Counted from the first letter of the stretch, positions 21,500 to 32,980 are shown. The stretch: 64,000 nucleotides of DNA from Phytophthora sp. 'mugwort' (GCA_033558025.1 JAUCEF010000011.1:3472001-3536000), one strand, 5' to 3'. Notes: generated by a model from the sequence alone, not told the origin. A program made the numbers and translations.

Positions 21500-23141
21500 C
21501 TACGAAGCGGGTCCAATCATTTGGTTCGCGGCGAAATACGCTTGCCTCTTCGCCCACGTCACCGTGTCCGGGTAGATAAAGACCGGGAAAAGCGTATTAC
21601 GGTGGGAAGCCGTGGATAACATCGACTGTTCGCTGTAATCGTAATCGAAGGCCATCTCTGTGTTGTACTGATCCAAGCACGGCGGCTGCAGCAACAATAA
21701 ATTAGATCACGTCAAGATTTGCACTAACCATATAATTAACCAAATAATTACCTCTGTACAATAGTACCAACCAAGTACGTCATGCTTTTGCCACGAGCTG
21801 CTGGTTGACGCCGTAAACCCCTACGTCAACATTTGTTTGATATTCCCTATAAGGCTCGCCTGAAATTTCATGTGGACTTGCACGTACCACAAAGGACTCG
21901 TCGGAATTTAACCTCAGAGTAGCCGCAAGGTTGATCGGAAGAGCCAAAATGGGTTTATCGTTTTTGATACCGTCATCCATGAACACCAGTAGTGTCCCCA
22001 CCCTTCTACCCTCAGACACATCTTTTATAAACTTGGGCAAATTTGTCGTCGCCGAGAAGTATGGCACGTAGTTGTACTGTACACGAACATACATTATTAG
22101 CACGATAGGATAATACACTACGCAAATCACAGACAGCAAAGACCTTCAGCTCAGGATAATACCGAATCTTGACAATGTGCACCTTACCATCAGCGAGGTC
22201 GTGCACAGCAGCTGCAGAAATCCGTGCGGCCTCTGTGTCCGTATTGCTGTCTTGGCCGCGGGAGTAGATTGCAACATGATCATAGAAGACGTCCTCTCCA
22301 TCGTTAAACCAAGTATCGAACTCGATTGCAAGTGAGTTTTCAAGACCGACGAAGCCCATGTTGGAGTTCTGTGTCCCCAATGTCGCCGTACGATTTTGAT
22401 GCGAGTGTAAAACAAACGCGAAGCCGTCCCCTCCATGCACCGCACAGCTTCGATACTCGTGGATACCAAAATTTTGGTCCTTCACTTCAAAACAGCGTCT
22501 AGACTGGTCTGTAATCTGAAAAGTGAACCTCGTCTCGAATCCTTGCAGAACCGGAAGCTGTTGCGCGTACCAAACTGATGAAACTTGGTGGGGTTGTGAG
22601 GCTGTCAGGCGCAGACGGACAGGACACCAAAGTTTCTCCTCGCTTGCTTCGAAAATGTCACGGTGGCCCAGCATAGCAGTCTCCACCGCAACTCGTCCGC
22701 TTGTAGAGTGGTTTTCCGTGTCGCGAGTCTCAAGACGGAATGCTTCGAGCTCCTCCGTTAGAGTTACTTCTAATGTGGCTTCACGCATGTCGGCAGTGCC
22801 AGCGAATCTCGAGTACTCAGTCTGGATTCATTTATCAGATAGTTGCAATCTAATATTTGAGTATTGTCACCTCCACACAAAACAGTATCAAAAGTGGCAA
22901 GCTCCGTACAGGCTCAAACGGTGCACAACTACTCGTAGCAGCCTTTCCATTTAGCACGAGACCCGTAGTACCGTTAAAATCATAGTACACAAATTCTGCA
23001 CAGTAAGTCCAGCAGGCCGCAAACAGCGCCCAACGGTTAGCAGACACCTCCAGCTGGAGAAAGCTGTTGCGACTTAGTACCTGCATTGACGACAATCAGG
23101 GCTGAAACGAGCAAGAATGCGCACGCCGTCGATATCCGCAT
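21500..23141 (-). CDS. Secreted L-type-lectin-like protein (6 exons)
   Basis: Minus-strand exons 23141-23081, 22995-22910, 22821-22144, 22076-21888, 21820-21752 and 21685-21500, all with GT-AG introns of 66-88 bp, give 422 residues. Residues 1-20 are a signal peptide. FVYYDFNGTTGLVLNG starts the mature protein. The lectin domain includes ETRFTFQITD, GGDGFAFVLH (179-188) and AIEFDTW (214-220), the beta-strand blocks that carry the metal and sugar site in legume-type lectins. The tail DVLGWYYC, PPCLDQY and a Tyr/Asp-rich C-terminus are unassigned. Intron 4 (21821-21887) looks at first like a frameshift, but splicing restores FVGFTASTSSSWQKHD. The donor of intron 2 is the least certain. Likely an extracellular glycan-binding protein; no transmembrane segment seen. 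Confidence 0.82.
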
Positions 23142-23345
23142 CCGTCGTGTCGTACAGCTGAGATCCTAGTGACCCTTCGAGCACGATTAGCTTGTCCAAA
23201 GTGCGACCTTCCGTTGCAGGCTTATTATCAACAGCATCAGTGTATGGACATCAATTCACTTGAACAAAGTACTTACTGTTTGTACTTGCAATTCAAGCAC
23301 GCGTATCTTCCGACACTTAGTCAAATATTTATCTCGCTTCTTAGA

Positions 23346-24161
23346 TCAACTCTGCTCCTTTTTCCACGTGTAGAACCCCCGATAAAACGGTTTGCTGGCC
23401 CTCAACTCATAGCAGTCCGTCTCGACTACCTCTCTGTTTTTCACGTACCACTGGAACATTTCTCTACACTCTGTTCCATGCAGCGCCTTCTCCCTCTCCC
23501 CACACCGTCGCTCCCTGGCTTCTCGCACCATGTCGTAGTAGTTTTTGCATGTCGTGGACCCGATATAGTCCACGTATCCTTCCCAAAAGGTCTCGGAATA
23601 AGGAGTTCGGTCACAAAGCTCGTCCAGTTCGTGTCGAGTACTGTTGTACATTGTGAAAACCTCATGACAATATAATGGCCAGGACGTCTGTCTCCATGGC
23701 CAATGGGTTTTAATACCTGAACACTCCTTGGCTGCCTTGGCCTCTGTCATGTGGAACAACTTGCACGCGTTTTGCCGCTGCCAAGCCGAGTAGAGCTCCA
23801 GAAAGACCAGCGCTTGGGAACTTTTGCTGGAATACACGGGTAAATCGTGGATACAGCTGGACAAAGTGCTGCTGTGCTGGTAGAATAAGTTAAAGCTCTC
23901 GACGCACTTGGGTTTTGCATCTACAGGTAATGGGTCTTTCAGCGAGAGCTGGGTTTTAGCGTTGGGGTTGCAATTTTGAGTCACGAAGTCGCAAACCAGT
24001 AGGAAGTTGGAGCACATATCGCGGTTCTGCAGCCGTAGAGGGCGAAGCGAGCTTGGGATCTGGAGATGTGAAGGCGTGGGAGAACTGCGGAGAGATTGGG
24101 GGAGACTGACACGTATACCAAGAGCTGCAAGCAGCAAGAGAAGTAGCTGACACGATATCAT
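23346..24161 (-). CDS. Secreted cysteine-rich protein, unknown function
   Basis: A single uninterrupted frame of 271 codons. Residues 1-22 (MISCQLLLLLLAALGIRVSL...) form a strong signal peptide; no other membrane segment is present. The mature part has 13 cysteines spread over its length, among them MCSNFLLVCD, CVESF, NACKLF, YCHEVF and TTCKNYYDM, and many Tyr, Trp and Phe, a pattern of disulphide-rich extracellular proteins. There is no RxLR-dEER motif near the N-terminus, so it is not an RxLR effector; an apoplastic protein is possible but not shown. It ends 204 bp upstream of the lectin start on the same strand. An Inr-like site lies just before the ATG (24200-24210). I do not recognise the family. 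Confidence 0.72.
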   Translation of the reverse strand: MISCQLLLLLLAALGIRVSLPQSLRSSPTPSHLQIPSSLRPLRLQNRDMCSNFLLVCDFVTQNCNPNAKTQLSLKDPLPVDAKPKCVESFNLFYQHSSTLSSCIHDLPVYSSKSSQALVFLELYSAWQRQNACKLFHMTEAKAAKECSGIKTHWPWRQTSWPLYCHEVFTMYNSTRHELDELCDRTPYSETFWEGYVDYIGSTTCKNYYDMVREARERRCGEREKALHGTECREMFQWYVKNREVVETDCYELRASKPFYRGFYTWKKEQS

Positions 24162-24198
24162 GCTTCAAGCGGGTTCTAGAGTAAAGATCAATGGGACA

Positions 24199-24212
24199 AG
24201 AAGAATGAATCC
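24199..24212 (-). promoter_or_regulatory. Possible oomycete initiator of the cysteine-rich gene
   Basis: On the minus strand gattcattcttcttg fits the TCATTYY initiator and is followed by cccattgatctt, a poor FPR. It lies about 45 bases before the ATG at 24161. Confidence 0.4.
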
Positions 24213-25200
24213 GTTCGGATTTTCAGGCGGGCAAATTAGGGTCAAATGATATAATCCAATCTCCCAGCCACCCAAACATCGAAACCTTCTATTATTTCGT
24301 GCTTCCTTCACTAGATAGTCTGCGACGTAGCTGGGCATAACGCATTTAACGGGTAATCACCCGCATAGTCTGAAGGCTTAGACGTCGACTGATGCCGTAG
24401 AGGTGTGTCAGTAACAACAAGCGTAAAATACTCCTGTCAGTTCGGCAGTCTGCCAGTACACTTGCAGCTGCAAATTTGTTGCTGCAACATTCTGAGTGTG
24501 GTATGAATGTTGACTGAGGGTACGTTCACGCACGCAGTACCGTGAATGAATCCGTTACTGTCATAAGCGTCGCTTTGTCAAAAGCGTCACCGCATCTCTG
24601 CCAATGAGCGCCCAAACAACTTGTCAGAAGGATCACTTTGGTTATTAGAGTTCAGCTCAAGAGATTGAGATAGTAACACAATATACCCTACCTTAAATAA
24701 AACTAAGGGTGTCACTTAAAATACCGGTAATTTACTGGGGTTTTATAGCAGATTTGACAGGTTAAACGACTGGTCACGGAAGTTTGGCTGACATGACAAA
24801 GTCAATCAATATCAACGCTGCGCCGCTCAAACTTACAGAGCGCAGAGCCAATAGATCGGCGAAGCTCTATGCAAAAGCTCAGGTTCGTGCGTGGGCTCAC
24901 CCGCGAGATATCGGCGCGCGTTCACCGCGCCTGGTCACTTCTGCAGTCAAATCAATAGAGTTAAAAATGAAACACTACAAAGTCAGTCAATACCAGTTCT
25001 GCGCTGTTCAAACTTACCCCTCATTCTTCGGGTATTTCCAGTATTATGTTTTTATTGTTACAATCGACTTTAAGCGACTATACCAAAACGAGCATTGCAT
25101 ATTGTGTGAATATAATTGGATAAAACAAAAGACAAGCACCTATGCTATTCGTTAATAATCGATTTATTTTCGAATGGTGGGTAGAAGCCTAGCTACTGGG
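24213..25200. other. Intergenic region with a repeated 40-base motif
   Basis: No recognisable gene. The motif acaaagtcaatcaatatcaa...cgctcaaacttac at about 24797 recurs about 178 bases later (24975) with roughly 80 percent identity, in direct orientation. A 123-codon frame (24784-25155) spans both but has no domain. This could be a decayed MITE or the outer part of the mariner-type element to the right. Confidence 0.4.
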
Positions 25201-25219
25201 TCGAGAAGACCAACGTCCC

Positions 25220-26655
25220 AGCCATCTTTTTTTTCCTCGACCTGCTGGATCGAACACAGCCATCCGCTCACTTCTTAAACAACTTGGCACCATTCCATCC
25301 CCAACCTCGACGATCCAGCCCGCCACACCATCATTAATGACGTTCTTCTTCACGCTGTCTGCGGTAGCATATATCGACTCCAACGCGGAGCCTCTGCTGA
25401 GCTATGCCGCAAATACAAGTGCCACGAACGCACTGTTGCTCGAATTTGGAATCGCTATGAGTGTCGATAGGTAACGGTGCTTTGGAGGCGATGTGAGCAG
25501 CCGAATCAAGGGGAATTCATGTCGGCAGGGCTATGACTATCAAGAGTTGGCTGTCAAGATCAAAGTGGTTCCTAATCCTCGAGCGGCGAAAGTTTTTGAC
25601 GACTGCAATGACAACCGGCGTTTCGACAAGCGTGTTACATCTTTACGACGGCGTCATGCAGCGCGTTTCGTCGAGAATCAAGCCCGCCAGGACCTCAAAG
25701 AACATGGTCGAGCGCGTGGAGTATGCGTTGTCCTTTATTGATGAGCGCACCCACTTTTTTGAGCCCATGTACGTCGTACACGTGGACTAGAAGTGTTATT
25801 TGAAGACGTGGATAAGCACTCATCCGACGCCGTCGAAGGGAGGGGGGGTGGTGACAACAGCGTCATCGCCGCAGCAAACGCTTTATTCCGATGACCATGA
25901 TCCTAGCCGCGGTGTCGAAGCCAAGGTAACCTTTCACACTTTTTTTTTTTTGCTTATGGTATCACAAACTGATTTGTCCCTGTATTGTAGATATGAATTC
26001 CATACTAAATCCAGGTTTAATGGTAAGATTGGTATCAGGTCGTTTATTGAAGACACATTCGCGGAGCGTCAAGCGTGAACCGCGCCAAGGGCGCTCCCGT
26101 TACGAAGAATATAAAGTTGGTCAACAGAAACGTCTACAAGGTCTATATCATTGTCAAAGTCATTCCCGCAATCAAGGCAGTCTAGCCCCGAGGAGAAAAG
26201 TGGACAGTGATTTTCATTCAGGAAAACAACGCGAGACCGCACCTCTCGCCGTTTGACCCCGACGTCGTTACACTGCTACGTCTGGAGGGTGGAACATTCG
26301 TTTGCTTTGCCAGCATTCAAACTCGCCAGATTATAATGTGCCTGATCTAGTTTTTTTTACTCAATCCAGTCCTTCCAGCTGCGCACGGTAGCCGGGGTAT
26401 TGGTCAGCTGGTCAAAAGCTATAACCCAATCTTACAACAGTATTAGCACCGAGACACTAGAGGATGTGTTCTTTTCATTGCAAACAGTCATGTTGTGCGC
26501 ATTGGAGTGCAATGGCGGGAACGAGTACAAGACTCTACACTTCAACAAAGATCGTCTCCGTCGTGAAGGCAAGTACCCGAAGTCATTGCCTAGTGACAAA
26601 GATCTGTACCAGCGAGCTGTGAAGGATGTCAGCTCGGTGTGCTTGCAGAGTTAGT
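25220..26655 (+). pseudogene. IS630/mariner-type transposase relic 1, intron-containing
   Basis: Plus-strand blocks in changing frames: 25340-25470 LRKYKCHERTVARIWNRYE-like helix-turn-helix (seen as CRKYKCHERTVARIWNRYE); 25680-25790 IKPARTSKNMVERVEYALSF and HFFEPMYVVHVD, the block that ends in the first catalytic Asp; 25895-26060 AAVSKPR, then after an intron YEFHTKSRFNGKIGIRSF; 26130-26230 VYKVYIIVKVIPAIKA and FIQENNARPH, where N replaces the usual QQDNA Asp; 26270-26640 remains of the C-terminal part ending in NKDRLRREGKYPKSLPS. The mix of stops and shifts and the lost second Asp mean it is inactive. This is the IS630-Tc1-mariner group with the oomycete MFLAAVARPR signature. Confidence 0.82.
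25926..25990 (+). other. Spliceosomal-type intron inside mariner-type relic 1
   Basis: The conserved peptide AVxRPRYxFHTK is interrupted after the second base of the Arg codon by 65 bases beginning gtaacc, rich in T, and ending tgtag. Removing them gives AAVSKPR-YEFHTK in frame. Length and ends match oomycete introns. The second relic of this group (37.1 kb) has no insertion at the equivalent place. Confidence 0.75.
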
Positions 26656-27289
26656 GCATCTCTTATTAGAATACTGAGAAACAAAAGTTAGATTGTGCGA
26701 AAGAATCCTTTTCATAAAACTGGTGATCTAACGAAGGCTGCTGTGTGCATTGCGAGGATGGAAAAGAGCATGTTCGAGTCGGAAAACTAACTTACACATG
26801 ACTCGTTCGTCACTGGATTACAAACCGCTCTTGATCGAGGCGAGTCTTGAATACGCATTTGGGGACGATTTGCGCCATCTCGCGCTGAGGCTACATTCAA
26901 GTTAAGCGACCTTAGTTGTCCGGCCATTTAGAATCTGGGTTTCAGACGTGTTGTTTCCTTACCAGCTTACTGCAATCTTCGTCGCCATGCAAAATAATAC
27001 GCATACTGCTTGAGGATATTCGTTCGGCTGGTCTAGTATGCTCGATCAACGGCAACTCTTAGCATTGATTCTGTATTGGGTGCTGCTGAGTATTCCCAGC
27101 TGGATGATCTCCAACAAATGTATGTGTTTGAGTTAGCGACCAATCTCATGTATTTGCTTACGTCCTGTACAATATCCGGAACCGAACGAAGGGCGTAGCA
27201 CCAGAACGTCGAATGATTTTAATGAGTGAAGCCGACAGAATGCACTAAACGGATAACATGGCGGCGTCCAACACTGAGAAGGACAGCGT
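26656..27289. other. Spacer, possibly 5' part of the next MULE relic
   Basis: No supportable gene. FPYQLTAIFVAMQNN at about 26955 is weakly suggestive of the MULE region before the conserved core. Confidence 0.25.
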
Positions 27290-27890
27290 TCTCACGAGTT
27301 GGCGAGCGATACTGAGCTGGAAGCGTTCGTGAAGTACTTCTTGGTGCAACGGCTTGATAGTCGCTGCTAACGTTGACAGGGTTTTCATAGACGAGTTGAA
27401 TACGCAGCTACACATAATCCATGCGGGACCTTCAATTCATTGCTGAAGAAATACACGGTACGCTGGCGGTACCAGCGGGTTATAGTCTTGGCCATAGGCA
27501 ATCCCACTATGTGTCAGGTGGAAGAGATAAAAAAAATACAATGGCAAAAGCGCGGACGAGCTAGAAGAGCTGTGTTCGGTGACTGTTGGACGGTTTTGGG
27601 TTTGCCCAAGAAAGCACCAGATGACCCTTCTACTGGGTGGCTTCATTTTCACCTGGCGCTGATCAAGCGATGGTACATGAACAACGCGCTCCTGTGGCAC
27701 AGCATTACAGCAATATCATGTCGTGGTTTCTGTTGCTTTGCGCACAACATAGGTGTTTGAATTGCGGATGTCGAAAACGGTATCTGAGGGTGCATGCTCT
27801 TCGAAAAATTAAAGGGGGGGGTCTATCACAATCTAGATGGACGCGACGCAATCTAGTTAGGCCGGCAAGGGGGGTGGGTGGGGGTTAACC
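27290..27890 (+). pseudogene. Probable MULE transposase fragment
   Basis: Reading across a stop, 27310-27500 gives ELEAFVKYFLVQRLDSRC, then QGFHRRVEYAATHNPCGTFN and LLKKYTVRWRYQRVIVLAIG, which follows the MULE block W(Q)xFxxxxGxATTNNPxExFNxxLKRxYTxRRRLKxG seen clearly at 8.2 kb. Downstream frames (27540-27890) have no clear SWIM finger. The copy is older and shorter than the one at 8.1 kb. Confidence 0.55.
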
Positions 27891-28822
27891 GCTTTCCGGA
27901 AAAGCATGTCAACCGACAGATTCGCCAGTAAGCGTCTCCGAACGCAACCGCTGCAACAGCTATGATCTAATATAGTTTGGACCGACTGCTCCTGTATTCA
28001 GACACATAGTAGCTTATCCAATACAATGAAATTTGTCCGACTCCTACAACCTGTCATCCTAACTCTTGGTGCCAGTATTTTGTCACCATGAAACGGTTGG
28101 TCAATTACACCAGGGGCTTACTTGTATTGACTAGTTGACAGTGAAAACCAGCCTTGCTCTTCTTCCACGCCGTTGTATTCGTTGCCTGCTGTCGTTGATG
28201 TCGCCACCGCTGTTTTGGATGTCGCTACTAACGTTACAGCGTCCCGAGAGTTTGGGATTTATAACCAAGAGCGAGAGCATTCCAAGTCTGTACGAGCTAC
28301 GGGCTTGTCCGTGATTGCGATGCGGAAGCAGGAGTCTGGGACGATATAGGCGAGAACAGTGATGAGAGGAACGAGTCAAAAATGAAAGTTAAACAGAGAA
28401 GCATCGGTGTAAAGCTGAGGGAAAGCTAGTCTGAAAACCTCTACGGCCCAAGCAGACTAATACGCTTGCACGAATGTGCGAGCGGAGGCAAAATAACTCG
28501 TCCCACTAGAGACATTCGTGTCTCTTTGCTCGTTCGGCCTACTCCGCAGGGTCTCGACCGGAACTTCCTCCACTGTCCAGGTCGAAAGTTACCAAGGTTT
28601 TCATTCCTTCAACTTCGAACTAGATAACCGTTGCGCCATATCGACACTTCAGTACGTGTGGCAACGGCATTGTAGTCGTAATAGCACAATCCGTGCTTGG
28701 CTGCAGCCGAGCACCAGCTACCGTACGACATCTTTGTATGGGCGTCCAATCGAGGGGCTACATCGATCATTAATAATGCTAGATATTCTATCCGATAGAA
28801 CAAAATCGCTATCGTGAGGACG
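27891..28822. other. Intergenic region, nothing recognised
   Basis: Short frames without domains on both strands. It ends at the outer border of the left arm of the inverted repeat. Confidence 0.4.
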
Positions 28823-30305
28823 TTTGTTGTCAGAGGCATTAAACTTGGTTTTAGTATCGCTCAATGCTCACAAATCACAGTCCTTCTCAAAGATTACGAG
28901 CCCTGTCAAATTGCATGTTACGACAACTGAAAGATTAAGATAAGTTATGCGTTTTCGCTGATGTAGTCATTCTCGTAAAATGCGGTATTCCCGTCCTGGA
29001 ATACCGCACACGCCGATGACAAGCTGGTCAGAAAGACAACCGGGCCGGCAGATCTCCTGGCGTCTCAAGTCTACCACCGACGTACCTGGCATCGCACACA
29101 GCAGGCCAAGTGACCTGGCTCGAGCGCCCCAACCTCGCATGCCCTTCAGATACCTTCTGCGAAGTGGTACGACCCGGCAGGACGGTCTAGACGCTGCTCA
29201 TATTTGTACCGCTCCACATTGTGCCTGTGGCAGGCACACACGCTCTACTCTAGCAACTCACGGTCCTAACCGCTCAGACGCCATGCTCGTCTACGTGGCG
29301 CACCTTAAGCCACCCCACCGTGCTACGCCGCGAGCTACTGTTAAGCTGCATAGTGTTATGGTAAGCATTCGTTTTGGTTAAGGGTGTCGCTGACATAAAT
29401 CTAACTTGCTTGCTCCTGTTAAACTACTGCAGGTCCACGATGCCTGTTGCGATCGGCGTACACAAAACTCTTCAAATTCGCGTGCGATCTTGGTCTTGCG
29501 GTTCTAGTTTGTATTTCCTGCAGCACCTTGTGTGTGAATAGCTGACCGCCGCCCGCGACCCGCTTACGCTTGTTTATGGCATCCTTACGCGGTGGCGTTG
29601 TAGCTTCAGTATTTCTTCTTCAAGAAGCGGTAACCACGTCACTAGCTGTACATGGTGAGGAACCTCGTTGCGCTTGAAGGTATTCAGCTGCGCGTTCACC
29701 GTGTCTAGCGGGAGTGGCAACAGTCTGCAAGCTTTGATGGCCCGCCATACGTTGCGGTCAACCTTGGATCCCCGCCAAGCCAGACTACCCACGGCGATGG
29801 AGTCGTCCTTGCTGATTAAACAGCACCCTTCGTCATTTTCTTCAGCAAGGTAGCCAACCAGCTGTGACTATCTTGTCCTATAATGTGACGAAGATGGCGA
29901 CAGCCACAGGTTCTAGAAGATGTGTAGCGTTGGCAGCATGAACACAAGCGTAATATTCAGATGTCGGCGGCGTCGACGGCTTTTGCCAAGTAGTGTAACC
30001 CGCAGCCATCCACAATCAGCAGCAGCGGCCGCTTTACGGAGCTTGGACGGCGTCGTTAAAACGGTGCAACCACTCTTCAAACAGGTTGAAGACTGATACC
30101 GACATTGTTAGCGTTGCACCTGCCACATCGCAACCCTCAATTAAACGAAAGGAACACGGTCTTCCCTGGTAATCTGAACGTGGGGGGGGGGGGGGTACTA
30201 CGAAACCAGCAACACTCCCGCGCGCCACTATAGAAAGATGAAAGTTGGCGGTTGGCACCGTGGCCCACACGTTGCATGAACCCGCTGACAGCAATGACCC
30301 TCTTG
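28823..30305 (+). repeat. Left arm of 1.48-kb inverted repeat
   Basis: Bases 28823-30305 are the reverse complement of 33152-34631. Paired coordinates sum to 63454 from the outer end to the homopolymer at 30182, and to 63457 beyond it, so there is only one indel: 14 G here against 11 C in the other arm. In the stretches I compared I found three substitutions (one shared frame of 133 codons is identical). Outside the outer ends the sequences are unrelated; inside, a weaker similarity continues for about 130 bases. The arm contains the C-terminal half of a pogo-type transposase. Confidence 0.95.
28981..29008. repeat. Perfect 11-bp hairpin (also at 34446-34473)
   Basis: tgcggtattcc, six bases, ggaataccgca. 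The same hairpin occurs in the right arm by symmetry. Possibly an element end or a structured transcript feature; unknown. Confidence 0.8.
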
Positions 30306-30931
30306 TACAAATGATTCGTCTGGAAAGCGTTCAGCATCCATTTTAAGCACCCAGAGTGATCACGGTTCAGATGTTTGAACTGTGTATAAACAGAGTAGTT
30401 AGGTCAGAAGAGACAAGAAAGTTGGGCTTAGGCAGCAGCGCATGGGCGGATAGCCTTGTCAGTGGAGCGCTGAACCCAGAACCCGGTGTGAAATAGCTCA
30501 TTCACGGAGGTCGTATAAGAGGTTTTCATCGTTGCACTTATTGATGTGATGCGCCTCCTCGTGTATCAAGGTTGCTTCGGGGATATCTGATTGGGATAAA
30601 CGAAAAACGTTGCCGTTGAATCAGGGCACCATTATGTTCTTTGGTGATTATACGACGAATGCCATGTAAAATAATAAATAGCTACAGCATCAGCATGCGA
30701 AGCAGACCGAGGCAAACGTCGGGTCATGGTGCTTCTCTACGTGCCCCAGATTGACGAAATGGCTCCTGCTGTGAACCCAAGACACTCATTGACATGCTTG
30801 CGAACGTCCCTTGTCCGCAGCATCGGCTCAGCGGCTTTCTTATCTAGTACATACTGGTAGGTCTTCACTACAAGGTATTTCCCAGCTGCCGATAATTTCT
30901 TACCGGCCGGCATTTGCCGAGTGGCGACCAT
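29570..30931 (-). pseudogene. Pogo/CENP-B-type DDE transposase, left copy
   Basis: On the minus strand the N-terminal part is at 30931-30737: a 64-codon frame starting MVATRQMPAGKKLSAAGKYL and holding MLRTRDVRKHVNECLGF, a helix-turn-helix-like start. The core resumes at 30300: AGSCNVWATVPTANFHLSIV, then SVFNLFEEWLHRFNDAVQAP, LWMAAGYTT-like remains of the LLLxDGxxSH motif, and ANATHLLEPVAVAIFVTL, the LPANATHLLQPLDV motif of DDE_1 superfamily endonucleases. The C-terminal part VGSLAWRGSKVDRNVWRAIK lies at 29795-29730 and ends at 29574. Stops and shifts break the core. The tail coding part is within the near-perfect inverted repeat; the N-terminal part is in the spacer. Confidence 0.75.
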
Positions 30932-32980
30932 GCCACGGGCTTATTGCGTACAGAATATCATATTTAAACTGTATTTTTGTTAATGGGTGTTACGGCAACC
31001 AAATCTGGTACCAGGTTGTTAAGAACAAACCAGATTACATCGATTATCAAAAATTAGCATTTTCCGTCCAAGCCAAAATTTTGGCCGGGACAATATTTCG
31101 CCATCACCACCCGTCTCGCGAATACTATAGGGAATAAATCCACCACCCTTAATTGCCGCTATGAAGCCCAAAAGTTTGAATAAGGTCAAAAAAAAAATGG
31201 TCAGTCCAGCTCGCGCTGCCTCCACCAAGACGAAAGCATTTTTTTAATATCATCCGCAACACGAACATAAGCCCTAAGAAAGACCTCTAGATATCTTTCA
31301 AGACCTTTCTATCGATTTTTGCGATGTACGGAGGTGCAGCCTCTCGTGGGCGTACTTATTCCAGCACTTCCTTCGGAGATCAGATTTGAGGAATGAAAGG
31401 TCTTGACGATCTCTTCTTTTAAGCTTCATAAACAACGCAAGTATTTTTCGTCGCGTGTAACTTCTTCGAATGGTGCGACAATATCTTTTATATGGGGAAA
31501 TCAATGGAAAACGTGCTTAATCGAAATTAAGCATATTATCTCATTAGGTTTCGTCGCTAATCGCGGCTTGGCGCTAACCCCCGGCCGCTTCGCTAGAGCG
31601 CTCCCTAGCCGCAAACCTCCAATTCATTGCGGTGGCTCTGGTATAGTAGAAGGTTCAGGTGGGTGCGCGTACTCCACGCCACTGACCTCCGCTTCGATTC
31701 GGTAAGGCTCCGCTCCCTAACTGCTCACTAGCATATATACATACTGATTTAGTCAAAGAAGTCGAACTGGCAGTAGGAAAAGTGCTACTACTCCTATTGC
31801 ATGGAATTTAGCAGTTTTGCATCATTACTTTGTTATCAAGTGCAAAAAGGAGAAGCGGGTCAACCCTGCAAACACAATATTATCGCGCAGACGCTAGACA
31901 ATGCGAGTCCCACGCTTGAAACAATCACTTTGACGATGTGATCCTTCGTTTGCTCCTCATTGTTACCGGGAGAGTCCGAAAAGAATGTTTGACGCCCACA
32001 AAGGCACCCTCGAACACAATCCGATTTTCGTAACGCCGATAGTTATTACGGCGCATTTGACTGTTACCACCAGCGGTAGCGACTTCGATAGCAAATGATG
32101 CCACACCTTGCACCAGCACCATTCGTAACAAGTTACCCCGCCGGCACATATGAAGAGATTCTAGCAAAATTAATCTGAAAGTTGGATTAAACAATAGATA
32201 TGAGAGATCAAAACAATAGCTCGTTTTAGATCTCAGATCCATTCAAATAAACTGATCGTTCGCTGAACCGGCTCGAATCGAGCGACCTGAACACTCCGCG
32301 AAAATCAAAAACCACTTGCACGTTTACGACAGGAAACGCTTTCCAGCAGTAAGATATATGGTCAATTACAAGCCGTGGTCAATTCGAGGCCGGGTGATTT
32401 TGTCCACTGAGCACATCGAATTTGTCTTTCGTGTGGTTCATTCGCTAGAATGTAGCTAAAGGTACAAACATATGCAAACTAATTTAAAGTCGGTTGGCAG
32501 GAAAACATTGGCAGTAGCGAATATACTGGTAGTGAGAACTCGCAGGAAAACATTGGCAGTAGCGAATATACGGGTAGTGAGAACTCGTTTGGAGGCAATG
32601 AATGTCCAGCAAAAACTCATTCCAAATTGGCACAATACCGAGGACGTACACGACTGCGACAAAGCTAGCTACGGTCGCTCACGTCCAAGGGGGCCCACGG
32701 TTGCTGCTGTCTCCACTACTAACGGTGATCACGAACAAACAATAAGAAAGTGATGGTGGCAGCGGGCCATGGTGGTCTAGTGACGGCAGCAAGCCCGGGG
32801 CCGATACAATTTTTCCGAAGATGGCTGAGCGTCACATTAAATGGGTGGTCTGCAGAAAGCTTGTGAGCCGCGTGTGGTATCATTCGCAAGGCCTAGGAGA
32901 TGGCCTTGCTCGGGTGCGGCAGAAGTGTTGATGTTGGTGGTGGGTATCACTGCTTTATGGAGTAAATTTTCCATATGACG
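30932..32980. other. Spacer of the inverted repeat
   Basis: AT-rich, with no recognisable gene. A 105-codon minus-strand frame (32242-31925) has no domain. A 45-bp tandem duplication is at 32497-32587. Right before the right arm there is a run of 17 C (33011-33027). Confidence 0.4.
32497..32587. repeat. 45-bp direct tandem duplication, two copies
   Basis: gcaggaaaacattggcagta starts at 32497 and again at 32542; the units differ at one base (actggtag versus acgggtag). A recent slippage or replication duplication. Confidence 0.9.

Noticed and set aside
21752..22076. Frameshift in a GGGG run of the lectin gene
   Set aside because: A 67-bp GT-AG intron (21821-21887) removes the apparent shift and restores a conserved-looking peptide, so the gene is likely intact.
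23346..24161. RxLR or Crinkler effector
   Set aside because: The protein has a signal peptide but no RxLR-dEER or LFLAK motif in the expected place; the cysteine pattern points to an extracellular protein.
28980..29381. 133-codon frame present in both inverted-repeat arms as a conserved gene
   Set aside because: Its identity in both arms follows from the DNA identity of the arms and does not show selection; no domain, and it lies opposite to the element's transposase strand.
31925..32242. 105-codon minus-strand frame in the inverted-repeat spacer as a gene
   Set aside because: No domain, no promoter motif, and surrounding sequence is AT-rich with the length expected by chance in 64 kb.
30932..32980. 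The inverted repeat as the terminal repeats of one giant transposon with cargo in the spacer
   Set aside because: The arms contain transposase C-termini in opposite orientation and the left copy's N-terminus lies in the spacer, so two separate elements explain it; no target duplication is seen at the outer ends.
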